Source: Larix kaempferi (lineage: Eukaryota > Streptophyta > Pinopsida > Pinales > Pinaceae). Taken from it: 64,000 nucleotides of DNA. Shown here one piece after another: positions 32,750-45,605 of this stretch. The notes beneath the pieces were generated by a model. That model did not search any database. It was given only the letters and a program-made list of their open reading frames with translations, and was not told the DNA's origin. Made by a program: the position numbers and the translations under genes. The stretch lies in NCBI GenBank assembly GCA_027924585.1, contig BSBM01000423.1, positions 3,047,501 through 3,111,500 on the forward strand. The letters are read 5' to 3'. Every line of letters begins with the position of its first letter. Within the stretch, counting starts at the first letter, position 1.

Positions 32750-35700
32750 AAGTCTATTAAGAATCCACATGTGGAGGTTGGTGATAGCTATTTTCCAATT
32801 TATGATAGAATTGATATTTCTGCAAAAAGTGATGATGTTTCCCCTTTTGTCCGGGAACTTAAATGTCATAGGTTTGAGTAAGGCTTCTCGGGCTAGGGAT
32901 TTATTCAAACTCTTTCATTCTACTAGTCTGGATTTAATTCTTCTTCAGGAAACTATGTGTGACGATATTAAAGCTATTATGCTCTTAGCAAACATTTTGT
33001 TGGGTTGGGAATTTGATTTTATTTCTTCCTGTGGGATGCTGGGAGGCCTTTTAGTTGGTTGGAATCCTAGGAACTATCATTTTAGTGCCTTTAAGTCCGA
33101 ATGGGGTATATTACGTGATGGCTAGAGCAGAGTTCACAAGGTTAAGCTGTCGGTTATGAATTGCTATGGTCCGTACAAAGATAGATTACATTTCTGGTAC
33201 TCTTTTAAGGCTTATGGAATTCTGAACCTGGATAACCTTATTCTTGCAGGAGATCTCAAGTTTACTAGAACGGTTACTGAGATATGGGGTTCTTAAGCAA
33301 AAATGGATGCTCTTGCAGATTATTTTACTGATATGATCGTTTCCTATGATCTTATTGATGTGCTTCCCAGTTCTTTAACGCCTACCTGGACAAATGGTCG
33401 ACTTGGAAAAGATGGTATTCATAAAAGGTTGGAAAGGTTTTTGGTCAAAAATTATATTCTAAATACTTTCTGGAGATATAGATCTTGGGTATGTGAAGCA
33501 ATTTTCTCTGATCATTGGCCAATGATCTTGCAACTTGATGATTTTAGTCATGACTTGCGCTATCCCTTTAAGTTCAACAGTTCTCGTCTTAAGGACGATT
33601 CCTTTTGTGATTTCATTCGGGACCTTTGGACAACTTGTGGGTCGAAGGAAGATTTAAATCCTATGGATTCTCTTGTTTACAAATTATGCAAATTGAAAGG
33701 TGGGGTTTCTCTATGGATAAAACACAAGAAAAAGGACGAGCTGCAAGATTTAGAATTATTGGAGCAATAGATTCAAGTTTTACATTTAAAAAATAGAGAC
33801 CATGTTTTGGAAAGAAGGGAGTTTGAAGTGTTAAAAAAGCTTGAGCTGGAAAAAGAGAAACTGTTACTTCAAGAGGAAATGGATTGGCGACTTAAGAGCA
33901 GAGCTACCTGGATCGAATTAGGAGATAAGAACACTAAATTATTCCATGCTTATGCATCATCCAGAAGAATAAATAATGCATTATGGGAACTGAATGATGA
34001 GTCCGTTTTTTCTATTTCTTGACAGGATAATCTTCTTTCTTTTGCAAAAGGATTTTTTGGTAATATTTTCTCTGATCTAGGTCTTTCTGATCTGGTTTCT
34101 CAGCAGAAGGTGGCTATACTTTTCCCTTCTTTTTTTATGGAACAAGAAGCTTTGGATTTGGGAAAGGAAATTTCTTTGAAGGAGGTGGAGGATACATTGA
34201 AATTATTTTCTAAAGATAAGATTCTGGGGCCCGACGGATGGACGGTCGAATTGTTTCTTCACTTCTTCGACATTATGGGTGATGAGCTTCTGCTGTTAGT
34301 TGAACTTTCTAGAACAAAGGGGTTCATTTCTGGAGCAGTAAATTATACCGTCGTCACATTAATTCCAACGTGTAGTAAGCCTAACTCCTTTGGGGATTTT
34401 CGACCAATATCACTTTTCAATCTAATCTACAATCTAATTTTGAAGATAATTGTAGTTACATTGAAACCTTCCCTGTCAAAGTTCATTTCTCCATAATAGT
34501 TTGGGTTTCTTCAGGACCGTCGGACTCTTGATGTTGTGGGTATCATTCAGGAGATTATTCAGGAGAAAGCTTATGATCGTGTGGATTGGTGTATGTTAAG
34601 GGTCATTGTGATTGAGATTGGTATTCCTCCTTTGGTTATTAAATGGATAATGGCATGTGCTTCCACTACTAATAATTTTGTTTTGGTTAATGGTATGCCT
34701 TCTGAATTTTTCAAGTGTTATAGGGGCATTCAGCAAGGTTTTCCCTTAACCCCGCTCCTTGTCCCTTATCCCCGCTCCTATTTCTTATGGTCATTGAGGG
34801 ATTCAGTAGATTGATAAATGCTGCGAAATTGGATGGGAATTTGAAAGGTATAAAACTTTCTGCCAATCTTTCTTTGTCTCATCTGCTTTTTGTAGATGAT
34901 GTTCTTCTTGCCGATCCGGATTCTATTGAGGAATGGAGGTATTATCAGAAAATTATTAATGTCTTTTGTGTGTCTTCGGGCATGGAAGTGAGTTCGAGAA
35001 ATTCATGTTTCTATAATCATATTATCGAAGATTCCAAAATTGTAGAAATCAACAGATGCTTACCCTTTAACTTCTTTCCATTGGTCAATTGGTTACTTCT
35101 TGAAGCCCAATAACTATAGGATTCGGGGTTGGAAATGGATCTTGAAGAAGGTTGATTGTCGAATCAATCATTGGTCCTTTCAGATGTTATCCATTGGCGG
35201 GAGGTTGAATCTTGTCAAGGAGATATTATCTGGCATCCTTGTTTATTGGTTGTCCCTCTTAAAAATTCCATGTTCTGTCCTAAACTTTCTCAATTTTTTT
35301 TTTTTAACTTTTTTGGTCTAGTGGTAATGGACACAATCATCTGGTAATGACGAGCTGGGATACAATTTCTCTCCCTATATCATGTGGTGGCCGGGGCCTA
35401 AAAAACTTGGATATTTTTAGCAAATACTTGCGTCTTAAAAGTCTATGGAGAGGTATATTTGGGTCAACTCTCTGGTACAAAGTTTTGGCTACAAAATATA
35501 TCTGGGAAGATGTTGTGAACTGGTTCAGAAATCCAACTAAAAGATTAAGAGGTACTTCCCCTATCTGGTCTAGATCCATGAAGGTTTATAATTGGTTGGC
35601 GAAGGACCTCAATTGGCATGTTGGCTCCGGGAAGGAGATGCTGGTTGGTATAGACCCTATATTGGGTATTGAAGAGAACTATACTCTTTCTGGTGAAATC

Positions 35701-36390
35701 ATTAATCACTTAAAGGATTTCGAACTTTCTACTCTCAACAGAATAAAGAACAGAGTTTGCAGTGGTTCTGAGTATTGGATAAGTTCGAAAGAGTTGGGCT
35801 TATCCGGTCAGTATACTCGTGAATGGGAATTTTATATCAGATCCTTGAATGAGGAGGGATGCATACTTAGCAATGAAAAAGATATTGTCATATGGATGGG
35901 TAAACCGTCGTATGGCAAGGTGACAAATAAATTTGCTTATGACAACTTAATTTTGGATCGATGCTATTATCCCAGGCATTGGTGGTTCAAGAAGCTCTGG
36001 AAATGGAGTGTTCCATTAAAATTCAAATGCTTCATGTGGTTCACCTTTTATGGTAGTTTCAAAACTTGGGACAACTTAATTAAAAAAGGTTGGATAGGAC
36101 CAAATATATGCTTCCTATGTAAATCTTCGGCAGAATCTACTTGTCACATTCTGGTCCACTGTGTTTTTACCAAGAATATTTGGCATCATATATCTGATAC
36201 ATTGAAGATAGACCATCAAGGGGGATCGGATAACTTCAGTTCCTGTACTATTAAGTGGATGAGATCTTGTAAAGCTCCTCCTCTTCTTCTGTTTTTATTT
36301 TGTGGGCCATTTGGTGTTCTAGAAACTTTGCAATCTTTGAAATTGTGGCTCCTAATATCCATCATACATGCAATCAGATTCTGAACTAAT
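32750..36390 (+). pseudogene. LINE ORF2 remnant (endonuclease and reverse transcriptase)
   Basis: The endonuclease runs from about 32840 to 33540 in several frames (GLSKASRARDLFKLF, LILLQETM, TPTWTNGR, FSDHWPMIL). RT follows at about 34110-35090: LGPDGWTVELF, FRPISLFN, EKAYDRVDW, GIQQGFPLTP and FVDDVLL. Before EKAYDRVDW about 25 residues expected in L1 RT are absent, probably including the motif A Asp. A short duplication (ccccgctcctt..ccccgctcct, about 34750-34782) shifts the frame. The C-terminal part with a Cys/His motif (CFLCKSSAESTCHILVHC) is open for 345 codons at 35347-36384, the longest intact piece. Confidence 0.9.
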
Positions 36391-36429
36391 ACAAGCTTCA
36401 TTCAAAAATGCAGAAGCAAAAGAAAACCT

Positions 36430-36920
36430 TGAAAGTGAGCAACTTCAATTTGCAAGTGAATCGGCCAACATCGTTCTTTGATGGAGTTGCAATTAATGGG
36501 TTCTACGCAGTGGGTGGAGTTATTTATTTAAATAAGAGGCATTATTATACTTAGAAATTAAACTGTGGCAATGGTACCAATATGAAGGCCAAGCTTCTCG
36601 GTTTATGGTGTGTTCTAAAGGTGGCCAATATCTTTGGGTTTGATGACAATAAAGTCTTTGGGGATTCTCGGGTAACAATTAAATGGGCGAAAGGAGATTA
36701 TACAGTCAATATTATCAATCTCATGCATTGGTGCAGTATAATAAGCGCATAAATCAAATTAATTAGAAATGTGGAATTTGAGAATATATACAGGCAGCAC
36801 AATTCTCTCGTTGACAAGCTTTCAAAGACGACAATGGATGGAAAAGTGGGCGTTTTAATTTGCGAGGAATTTCAGGACTCTCATATCTGTGATATGGGAA
36901 CTATGTGTTTTTATGACTAA
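36430..36920 (+). pseudogene. LINE RNase H-like remnant
   Basis: Broken frames read FDGVAINGFYAVGGVIY..., then KAKLLGLWCVLKVANIFG and VFGDSRVTIKWAKG, which follow the layout of the RNase H domain at the end of many plant L1 elements. Stops occur at about 36554 and 36750. Confidence 0.7.
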
Positions 36921-37210
36921 AATCCATACATATGGTCTGAGTATTTTGTGATATCTCTGTTTTTTACATATCTTTTGATCTGTTAAGATTATCTTTGTTG
37001 TGGAAGGTGATGTCAGGATTGAGCTCCACTCTTAGTTTTCTTGTATATCAGTCTTTTTATGAGACATAGATTATCGATGTGCTATTTGATTCACTTTGAA
37101 TATCAATACTATGCTTTTTTCTTTTGAAAAAAATAGACATGAATGATAAAAAAGCTTTAAAACATTAAACTATCTATGTTATTATGTATATGGCATACAC
37201 CTAGTAGGAG

Positions 37211-38750
37211 GAAAATTAGGATAGGTAGTTTTTTAACCCGTCAAATTTAAATGTTAGGAATTTTATGTTGTTGGATAAGTGAGTGACATTTAACTTGGAA
37301 TTTTATGTTGTTGGATAAGTGAGTATTATATTAACTTGGAAAATGTTTGGATTTTACTCTTATTTTTTATCATTAATTGTTTTTATAATATTAAAGAAAA
37401 ATCCATTATAATAAAGTACTATGTTGTTGGATAAGTGAGTATTACATTAACATGAAAAATGTTTGTCTTTTTTATCATTAACTCATATTTAATTGTTTTT
37501 ATATTATTAAAGAAACATTTATTATAATAAAGTACTAGAGAACTATAATATAAATTATGTAAATAATAAATTCCAAATAGATAAAAGAGAGGCATGATTG
37601 TCTATCACATTCAATGTAAAAAACACATTCTACTTAATACCAATACCATGTCATTGGCAACATCCAAAATATTCAAATGTGCTTATATAATGGAATTTTA
37701 TACAATACGCTTGTAGGCACAAGGACTTAGTGAAAATCCCTAACATAAATAATGATGATGTGTGCATAAATGCAAAGCACTCTTTTTTTTCCTTTTTCCA
37801 CAACCATGGAAATCCCTATCCACCACATGATTGCTTCACTAAGGCTACCGCTATGAGAAAACCATGAGTCGAGCTTAGCCTTAGTGTTGATCTAGAAGAA
37901 ATGTTTCCCCGATGGGAGTAGAACTGTCACCATGGAAGCCTTGAGGTTGTGTAGGGTCAAATTGCCCCCCTTCGCAAGGTAGGTACGTGGGTCTCCATTG
38001 ACTCATCCAAGAGGCCCCACCATTGGTTCCTAGCCTTAGACCCAATTGCAAAGCATTCTACATACAACTTTATAGCTACAAGTATCCTTGGAAATTTGGG
38101 ATTGCATATTTGAAATTTGTTACTCTACTATTTTTAGCCTACTTGTTATTTCTCTCTTCCACATGTTTGACTTTTTCAAACATTTTAGCAAAATGTGTGG
38201 CACTACCCTGATTCTACATGTCCCAATTTGGTACCATGATGCCATGCTATCTAATAAAAACCAAAGGGTCCAACAAGATTTGATAACACTTGTTGGCTCA
38301 CTCTTGATTCGACTTTGAGCTGCATATTTGTTATGCCAGTCATAGCCCTAAATGAAGAAACTAACTCTAGGATGACCTCCAAGGTTGTTTCTATGAAATT
38401 TTGGAACTCACCTAACTCATGTGGCCATTTTCTAAGAACAATATTGGCATATGCAATGAAATATTGAGCTTGTTAAGGAAAAGGGGAGAAAGTTCACAAC
38501 TCTGAAATTGCTTTCTAATCCCTATTAATGAATATGTCCAACCATTGAAGTTTTAGGTATCTAGCTTGTAGCACATATCTTAAGTCCCATACAATATCCT
38601 TGATATCCACAAAAGAATTGTACATGGAATCTAGTTGATAGTCTACATGTTGAATTTCCAACTTTGTGGTGTGTTGGATGGGATCAACAATAATTTGGGC
38701 CTCCACAATAATATTAGTAATAACATCTTTTAATTATTTGGCAAGGTTCT
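37211..38750. repeat. Long direct repeat, right copy
   Basis: Aligns with 29370-31193 in the same orientation. Without the LINE, the two copies would lie about 75-80 bp apart, so a tandem duplication with the LINE inserted at or near the junction explains the layout. No gene is recognised in it. Confidence 0.88.
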
Positions 38751-40745
38751 ACTACACTTGAAAAATCCATGTATAATCCTAAGCAATTGTGTAAATTGTG
38801 TGTCTCTCACTAGTTTCATTTTTTAGTTACATGCATGATGGTTTTCCATGTTCAGTTAGGGGATCAATTCAAGACACTGGTGCCCACAACTATGAATGTC
38901 CATATTTTCTCTCAACCTGTAATTTTAGACATAACTCAACATGACTCTAACATAATTGGCTAAGAGAGGCATTGACATTTCCAAAAGTAGTGACAAGTTT
39001 CTCATATGCTACCAATTCTTCAAATTGTGGGTCATCTAGTTGGAACTCTAGCCAAGTTTGGGAAAATTTATGTTGAACCTCCATTTCATCAACTGAGGCC
39101 ATTTTTGTCATTATGTGTTTATCTCTATCAATAGTAAGGTCATCCAATTATAGTTGTAGTTTTTGGTTTGTTTGTTGTAATTCCATGTGTCATTCTTAGA
39201 CTGTACCAACCTATGATGAGACTCTTCAACCACAATTCATCTCATCCTGAAAAGGTATTTATTGTACCAAGAGATTAATACATGATCTCTCTAACAAGCT
39301 TGCTAAGAAGGTAATCTGATATAGAGGAAGTGTTAGGACATACGTTGATTGGCAATGATTAAAGGATCATCACATACTTGTGTCTTAGTGTTATATTTAG
39401 TATTTGTGATTAGCCAAATGGTGACACTCTAGATGCACACCTCAATGTCAATGAGAATGTATTGCACCACATTGGAATTATATTGGAAAACCCTCACCAT
39501 ATCTAGTAAGTACTTGTGATTTTGTGCCAAATTTTAAATCAATGCTAAAGAAATGGGTGTTCCAGTAGAGTTCAAGGATAACTAGTAAGAGTCTGATGGG
39601 GAAACCCCTAGGTTATTTCCATAATTGCAAGCATGCTTGGAGAAGAAACCTTGTTAGACTCCATTACTTGATTTCATTTCTACATGGTCATCGTAATAAA
39701 ATAACATCCACCAAAGGATACTAAGCCTCATCCTTCGCTTCATCTCTTCGCCCTCCTCGTCATTAATATCATCTGTTGAAGTAGTAGAAGGTTCCTTGGT
39801 TAAGTTTGGTCATTTCTTTGGATTGTATCCATCATCCACAACACCAATAGATGTATCATGAGCCCTCAATAGACCACCACTAGCAAAATTTTTCTCATCA
39901 CCTTCATTATGTATAGCATCTTGCGACAATTTGTATGTTGGTCATGATGGGAAGAAATATCATGGAAAAAATATTGATTCATGTTTTCAATGAGAACACC
40001 AAAAGTCAGAAGTGGTTGCCAGTCCTTGTCATCTAGAATATAAAAAATAGCAGTGCAATGTACACCAACAAAAGTATCAATGAAATTATCACCTTCAAGC
40101 AATTTAGAGTCTATTAAAGACTTGGCAAAGCTAAGAGGATTAGAAGAACATGTGAAAGGAGTCACACTTGTTCCTTAATTGATCTAACCTTTTTTTCATT
40201 TCAATAAGACGAACAATTACACCCTTAACCATGGAAACCTACGAACCTAAAATATATGGATTTAATGAGGGAAAGGGAACATCGTGGTCTATATAAAAAC
40301 CTAAACCTAGTCATCCCTTAGGTGCTATCAAAATCACCTTACTACTAAGTTGGTTTACCATCTTTAGCTTTTTTATTGACCTTAGAGTAAACCCATGATC
40401 GTCTCAAAGCATTCTTTCACCTACAACTTAAGAAGGTAACACCATCTATAATTTGGATAGTCACCATCATGGAGAGAACATCTCGAACCTCTTTTTTATT
40501 TTGGATGCAATGCCTATAAAAAGAATAAATTAAATTGGATTTCTTATTTTTAGAGTTTGAGCTTGAGGCCTCCTTTATTGTACACTTCCTCTTATAACGA
40601 TATATTCAATTTCATTATTCTCCTACATGTTTATTTTGGCTAATATTCCTCTTTCAATTTGACCGAGCAATCTTGTCAAATTTCATGGGCAACACTCGAT
40701 AGTTCATCTAATGTCCGAACTACAAACTATTGCAAACCGTTATGT
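38751..40745 (-). other. Unrecognised coding-like remnants on the minus strand
   Basis: Minus-strand frames at 38947-39147 (..SQTWLEFQLDDPQFEELV..) and 39866-40165 (..DGDNFIDTF-like and KDWQPLLTFGV..), with protein-like readings between them around 39600-39800 (RLSILWWMLFYYDDHVEM), look like one broken reading on the same strand. The composition is protein-like, but I recognise no family. It could be a worn host gene or an unclassified transposon ORF. Confidence 0.35.
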
Positions 40746-41205
40746 CACTACTACATACAAGGGGGCTTTAAGACAATACTTGAGACAATATTTGTATGAA
40801 TTGTCTCAACTTAAGACAAAAAAAAAGTTGTTTATTGTCTTAAGTATTGTCTTTAAGTGAGTGTCTTAAATTATTGTCTTAAACTATTGTCTCTATAAAG
40901 ACAATATAAAATAAAATTATTATTGTCTTTATTAGTGTCGCAATTACTGTCTCTATTATTGTCTCTATAAAGGCAATATAAAATACAATTATTGTCTTTA
41001 TTAATGTCTCAATTATTGTCTTTATTATTGTCTCAAATTATTGACTCTATAGAGACAATACAAAATATAGTTATTGTCTCTATTAGTGTCTCTATTATTG
41101 TCTTAATTAGTGTCTTTATTATTATCTCAATTATTGTCTCAAATTATTGTCTTTATAAAGACAATATAGAATATAATTATTGTTTCCTCTTAGTAGAAAA
41201 TTTTA
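40746..41205. mobile_element. CACTA-like or MITE-like element with dense sub-terminal repeats
   Basis: Begins CACTACTACATACAAGGGGG, which fits the CACTA signature of En/Spm-type transposon ends. The next 400 bp carry many copies of a word of about 10 bp, ATTGTCT(T/C), mostly in direct orientation with several inverted (agacaatat). Such sub-terminal repeats bind transposase in CACTA elements. The right end is unclear: the repeats stop at cctcttagtag (41189-41200), a poor inverse of the left end. No transposase is seen. The open frame at 40992-41258 is a by-product of the repeats. Confidence 0.5.
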
Positions 41206-42250
41206 TTTTGGTCTCTATAGAAACTATAAAGGGTATTAAAAATCAAAGTGTTTATTGAATTTTGTTTTAAAAATTCAAGATTCCCAACTAGTGCAGATTT
41301 ATAACATCCATTAACTTGGATGATATGTAGAAACAATACCTTAGGAAGGAAAATTAATCCACCATATTAAACACATAACTTGACTAGCATCACAATATTA
41401 TTATAATTATTATCAATATTTTTATTTTAGAAAATGTTTGGATAGTTGCTCCATGAGAAAAAATACATACCATACGTATGTCATAGTCATTATTAAATAT
41501 TAACATGCTACATTTCCCAAACAGTACATTCTCAAAAAGTTTGATAGTGTGGAAAAAATGCCCCATAAATTAATTACAAATTGTGAAGAAACTAGAATTT
41601 TTAAATAGAATTTCTCAACAATTATTTTCAGCTCCTCTCCGCTCAAAAATGGTCAACCAGAAGCACATTATACTCTTGATGTTTCTCTTACAACCTACAA
41701 GATACAAGACATCTATAAGAAAATAAAATAATAAATCAAAGAATATATTAAATGTAAAACTATGTAAAATGAATAACATATTACAATTTATCTACATTTT
41801 ATAACTCATTATAAAAGAAGCCAAACCATCATCCTGCACCAAATTTTACCAAAGTTTTCAAAATGACAAGTTTCAAGGCATATTGTATAGTTCTAGAATC
41901 TAATTCTATGAAGAGATGACAAAGTTCGAAAGGAAGAGTAAAAAAGGATTGAAATTTGTACCTATCATAGAAACTTAGTATAGATCATTGCTATCAATCC
42001 TCTTCCTTTTTGTCCTCTTTCTACCAGGCACTACTCCAATTGTTGATGTGGCGTGCTCGTTTTCCTTTTATCCACTTTGTTGGAATTGAAGGATGGTTTC
42101 TTTCCAAGGTTCAAGAATGGAAATTGATTCAATATGTGCAACAAACATTTCATCATGTACCTATAGAATCTCTTCCTTCTCACTCGGATATCCTTCTCCT
42201 AAAAATTTTGTTGTTGGTCCTTCCATACACAACAAATTTTAACTTATTTG
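41206..42250. other. No recognisable feature
   Basis: AT-rich sequence. The small frame at 42010-42261 has no motif I recognise. Confidence 0.3.
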
Positions 42251-42532
42251 TAGGCTATTGATAATTGCAAAGTGCGAAGTCGCATGTTGATATTCTTATG
42301 TTAAGTATATGCCAAGTAAAGAAATGCATAGTGAAGGCCGTTTTCCACATCTACGCATCACCACGGTTACAGAAACCTGATTCTGTAAGCCCCCATCTTT
42401 GCCTCGGGTGAGACTTCGTCCTATTCTTAGGTTGATGCCGAAAGGGCTGGTGAAAGGGGTTGTTGGGTCTACAAAATAATCACCGAAACCGAGTCATCAG
42501 GAGAAGGATACCAACAAATGGTTCTGTTGCCG

Positions 42533-42533
42533 C

Positions 42534-42586
<53 letters not shown>
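42533..42586. repeat. (TA)n microsatellite
   Basis: An almost pure TA run of about 54 bp in the leader of Gypsy-B. Confidence 0.97.
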
Positions 42587-42589
<3 letters not shown>

Positions 42590-43129
42590 GAGCATCACAA
42601 CAAATGGTTATGTGCCATGCTTGAACTGATATTTTGGTGATGTGTCATGTTCATGTGGAATCCATAGAAGAAATAAATACATAACTGGGTAAGCTAGGTA
42701 GAACGTGAGTTTGCGAAGAAATAAAACAAATATCCGCGTCTTACTACAGAACAATGGTTGCAGAGGTATATATTCACTAACTTGCATGAAGTTTTCTTCG
42801 CATATTTTTCTAATGAGCTATATGAATGGATATCAAGGATAGTAGAACAAAAAAACTACTTTTAGAGTGAAGAACCTATAGTTTAGAATCTAGAGTTGAT
42901 TCAGAGGCTTAAAGGGACTGCCAACTAAATTTCAAGAGTAGTAGAATTTTGGTGGATAGCTTACTGGAAGGATATATTACAGAGTTTTTTGTGGACACTT
43001 TGAAGTCTTACAACGTAGTAGAAGGATATTTTTTCCAAGTATTTAGAGGTAAGTACCTAAAAAACTAGATCTTATGCATTAAAATGCTATTAGCTTAAAA
43101 AGGTGTCTTAAAAATGCAATCAGATTCCC

Positions 43130-44560
43130 AGGGTTTGAGTATGTAATGTTCCAAAACAAATATAGTGACACAGACGAAGACATTGGCATTTTGCGTAGTG
43201 GAAAAAGATTTAAAGTTAGCACTAGGAAGAGGTCTCATAAATCAAAACCTCACACATTCCTAGAAACTGAGTTAGGAAGTGATAGAAATTCATATCAAGC
43301 TGAGTATGATAGTGAAACAGAACCCAGACACATTGTCTATCATCCTATTACTCCGTAGAAACCTATAGTTGAGGAAAGAAATATTACTAGTTCACAGAAC
43401 ACTAGTAGTAGTAATGTTGCAGGAGTAGGCACTTAGACTCAGCCAAGTAGTGGTCTACCTCCATCGTTTCAGAACCCTACACCTCCTATAAGAAGGATGA
43501 GCAATGACATAAAGATACCTATTTTTAAAGGAACTGGTCTAGAAGATCCAGATAAACATTGGTTTCTTTGTGATGTTGTCTGGAACGTTAAGCAAAGACA
43601 AGACGATGCTATAAAACAAGCTCAACTAGTCACCACAGTTAGAGACAGAGCTTTAACATGGTTCATGAAATATTCTGTGGGATAGAACATACCATTAGCG
43701 GAGATCATAAATGCACTGATTAAAAAATTTAAGAAGCCTAATTTAGAATCTCAATGCATTACATAGCTAAAAGAGATAAAACAGAAATCTAATGAGACTG
43801 TGTGGGAATTTGACCAAAAATTCAAATCCTTGTTGGATCAAGTTAGCTTTGATATAACACCGCAACAACATCAAGAATGGTTCATAGATGCATTGTTGCC
43901 CCACATAAGATTACCATTGATGCAACAGAAGGTTGCTTCATAAACATAAGCATTGTAAATTGCAATGAAACTAGAGGATTTTCCCATAGGAGAAACTAGC
44001 ACAAGCATGGTACAGATACAGACACAGCTAGCAAACCTGACATTACAATTACAAGATATAAATAAATTTAAAGAAGTAAGAGAAGAGGTTTGGTGCACTA
44101 AATGTAAAGGAGAAGGACATTCCAAGGAGCATTGTCTTGTATTCATAGATTACCATGCTAGTGGAGCATTGAATCCATTAAGTCAACCTCAAGGATCATG
44201 GTGCGAGATTTGCTGACATAGAGGACATCACACAGAAGACTGTTACCTACTTCAGAAATATGTACATACACCAAAGAACTTGCACTGCACATTTTGTAAG
44301 TTAGTTGGCCATGATGATACCAACTGTAGAGCATATGACCTTATGATAGAAAGAAAACATGATGTCTACAGAGTCCAAGGAGAAACATAGAACAATAATG
44401 AAAATGCCCAGTATGATCAAGGAACATACAGAGAACGTGGTGGATTCAAAGGAAGAGGACGTAACACTGGCCAAGTACGAGGAAGAGGTTAGATTGTTTG
44501 TTATAATTGTTCTCAACCTAGACATTTAGCAAGAGACTGCCAAACCCTTGCACTACTTGT
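43130..44560 (+). pseudogene. Gypsy-B gag with four zinc knuckles
   Basis: A gag reading with stops. The N-part is at 43146-43358. The capsid-like part is at 43497-43960 (IKIPIFKGTGLEDPDKHWF, ALTWFMKYS, then LKEIKQKSNETVWEFDQKFKSLL). Four CCHC knuckles (C-x2-C-x4-H-x4-C) follow at 44094-44135, 44202-44243, 44286-44327 and 44499-44540; the second has a stop inside it. Arg/Gly-rich sequence lies between the third and fourth. Gag forms the particle and packages RNA. Most plant gypsy gags have one or two knuckles, so four is unusual, although related lineages can carry extra ones. Confidence 0.85.
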
Positions 44561-44903
44561 AAGTATTGTAATTAATTTGACCATATCATTGAAGCATGCC
44601 CCATTTTGCTAGGAAAAATGCAAGAAAAAATACCGGAAGGACAGAAACAGAATATTCAAATGATCGCAGCTGAGAAAAGAAAAGAAGATCGCAACATCCA
44701 TGTTGTGATGCGAAGTGGAGTTTCGATGGGAAATGACAGGAAAAATAGCTTCGACTTCTAATGATCACATAAACAGTCCAAACCCTATTGATGGGCCTTG
44801 GGTAAGAAAATAAGTTGGAAAAATGTCTGCATTCAACCCTAACAAAGAAAAAGAAGTATTCATGGAAGCAAGAAAAGGATTTCAGGACTCAAAACCTTAG
44901 AAC

Positions 44904-45566
44904 ATGAGGGGCCAATTGCAAAGTGATTGGACACCTGTATTAGATATGCTGACCTTGTACGATGGATTGCAAACTTCAACAGAACAGATAAGTCCTATAA
45001 CACAATTTTTACAGAGTTGCATAAAGTTGCTAAGACATGAAAATGACTTAGGAGAATTATTGAGCATGTTTGGACATTACGAACAACATAGTACAGTAAA
45101 TGATGCACACATAGTCGTCCATCACATCAAGAATGATAAAAGGATAGGAAGAGAAATGAGGCTAAGCGTGAAGATTGGATATTTCAAAATGGACCACGTC
45201 ATTCTTGATCTTGGATCAGAAGTGAATGTGTTGAAAAAACAGAAGTGGGAACAAATGGGGAAGCCAAAGTTATCATGGTCTCCTATACAGTTAAGATTAG
45301 CTAACCGGCATAAGTTTATACCTTTTGGGAGGCTATCAAGTGTTACTGTTGACATTGATGGAGTACGAAGTAAAGCAGACTTTGAGGTTATAGATATCAT
45401 AGATGAAAGTAATGCTTATCCTGGATTATTGGGGATTGACTGGGAAATTGATAACCTCGCAATTATCAACTTGAAGAAAAAACAAATGATATTTGAAGGA
45501 CTGTATATTAGGGTTATCACACCCCTAGACCCTTCACAAGGAATAAGGTATGTTGAACTAGTATGA
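44904..45566 (+). pseudogene. Gypsy-B retropepsin region
   Basis: A 220-codon open frame. The aspartic protease motif is at about codon 102 (45207): VILDLGSEVN, where the usual core is D-(S/T)-G and here reads D-L-G. Further on are LRLANRHKFIPFGRL and YPGLLGIDWE, which match the retropepsin fold of gypsy elements (the GLLGIDW block replaces the usual ILG.D). D-L-G is typical of this element group as I recall, so it need not be a defect. The frame stops at 45564-45566, before any RT. Confidence 0.8.
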
Positions 45567-45605
45567 GAAGAATGCAGAGATCAAGAACTTGGTAAAATCT
45601 ACAAG

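Larger units (their letters stand above)
31194..37135 (+). mobile_element. L1-like LINE, near full length, degenerate
   Basis: A plant L1-type element of about 5.9 kb containing ORF1, ORF2 and a terminal RNase H region, all in the plus direction. It starts right at the end of the left long repeat, and its A-rich end (gaaaaaaat) is at about 37122-37133. The exact 5' end and target duplication were not identified. Many stops and frameshifts mean it is not active. Confidence 0.85.

Noticed and set aside
29370-38750. The long direct repeats as the LTR pair of one element
   Set aside because: They lack TG...CA ends, PBS and PPT, and the space between them is a LINE rather than an LTR-element interior.
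40992-41258. An Ile/Ser-rich, membrane-like frame
   Set aside because: It is produced by the ATTGTCT word array of the CACTA-like element.
43871-44146. Minus-strand frames opposite Gypsy-B gag
   Set aside because: Shadow frames of a recognised coding region; the plus strand carries the knuckles and capsid motifs.
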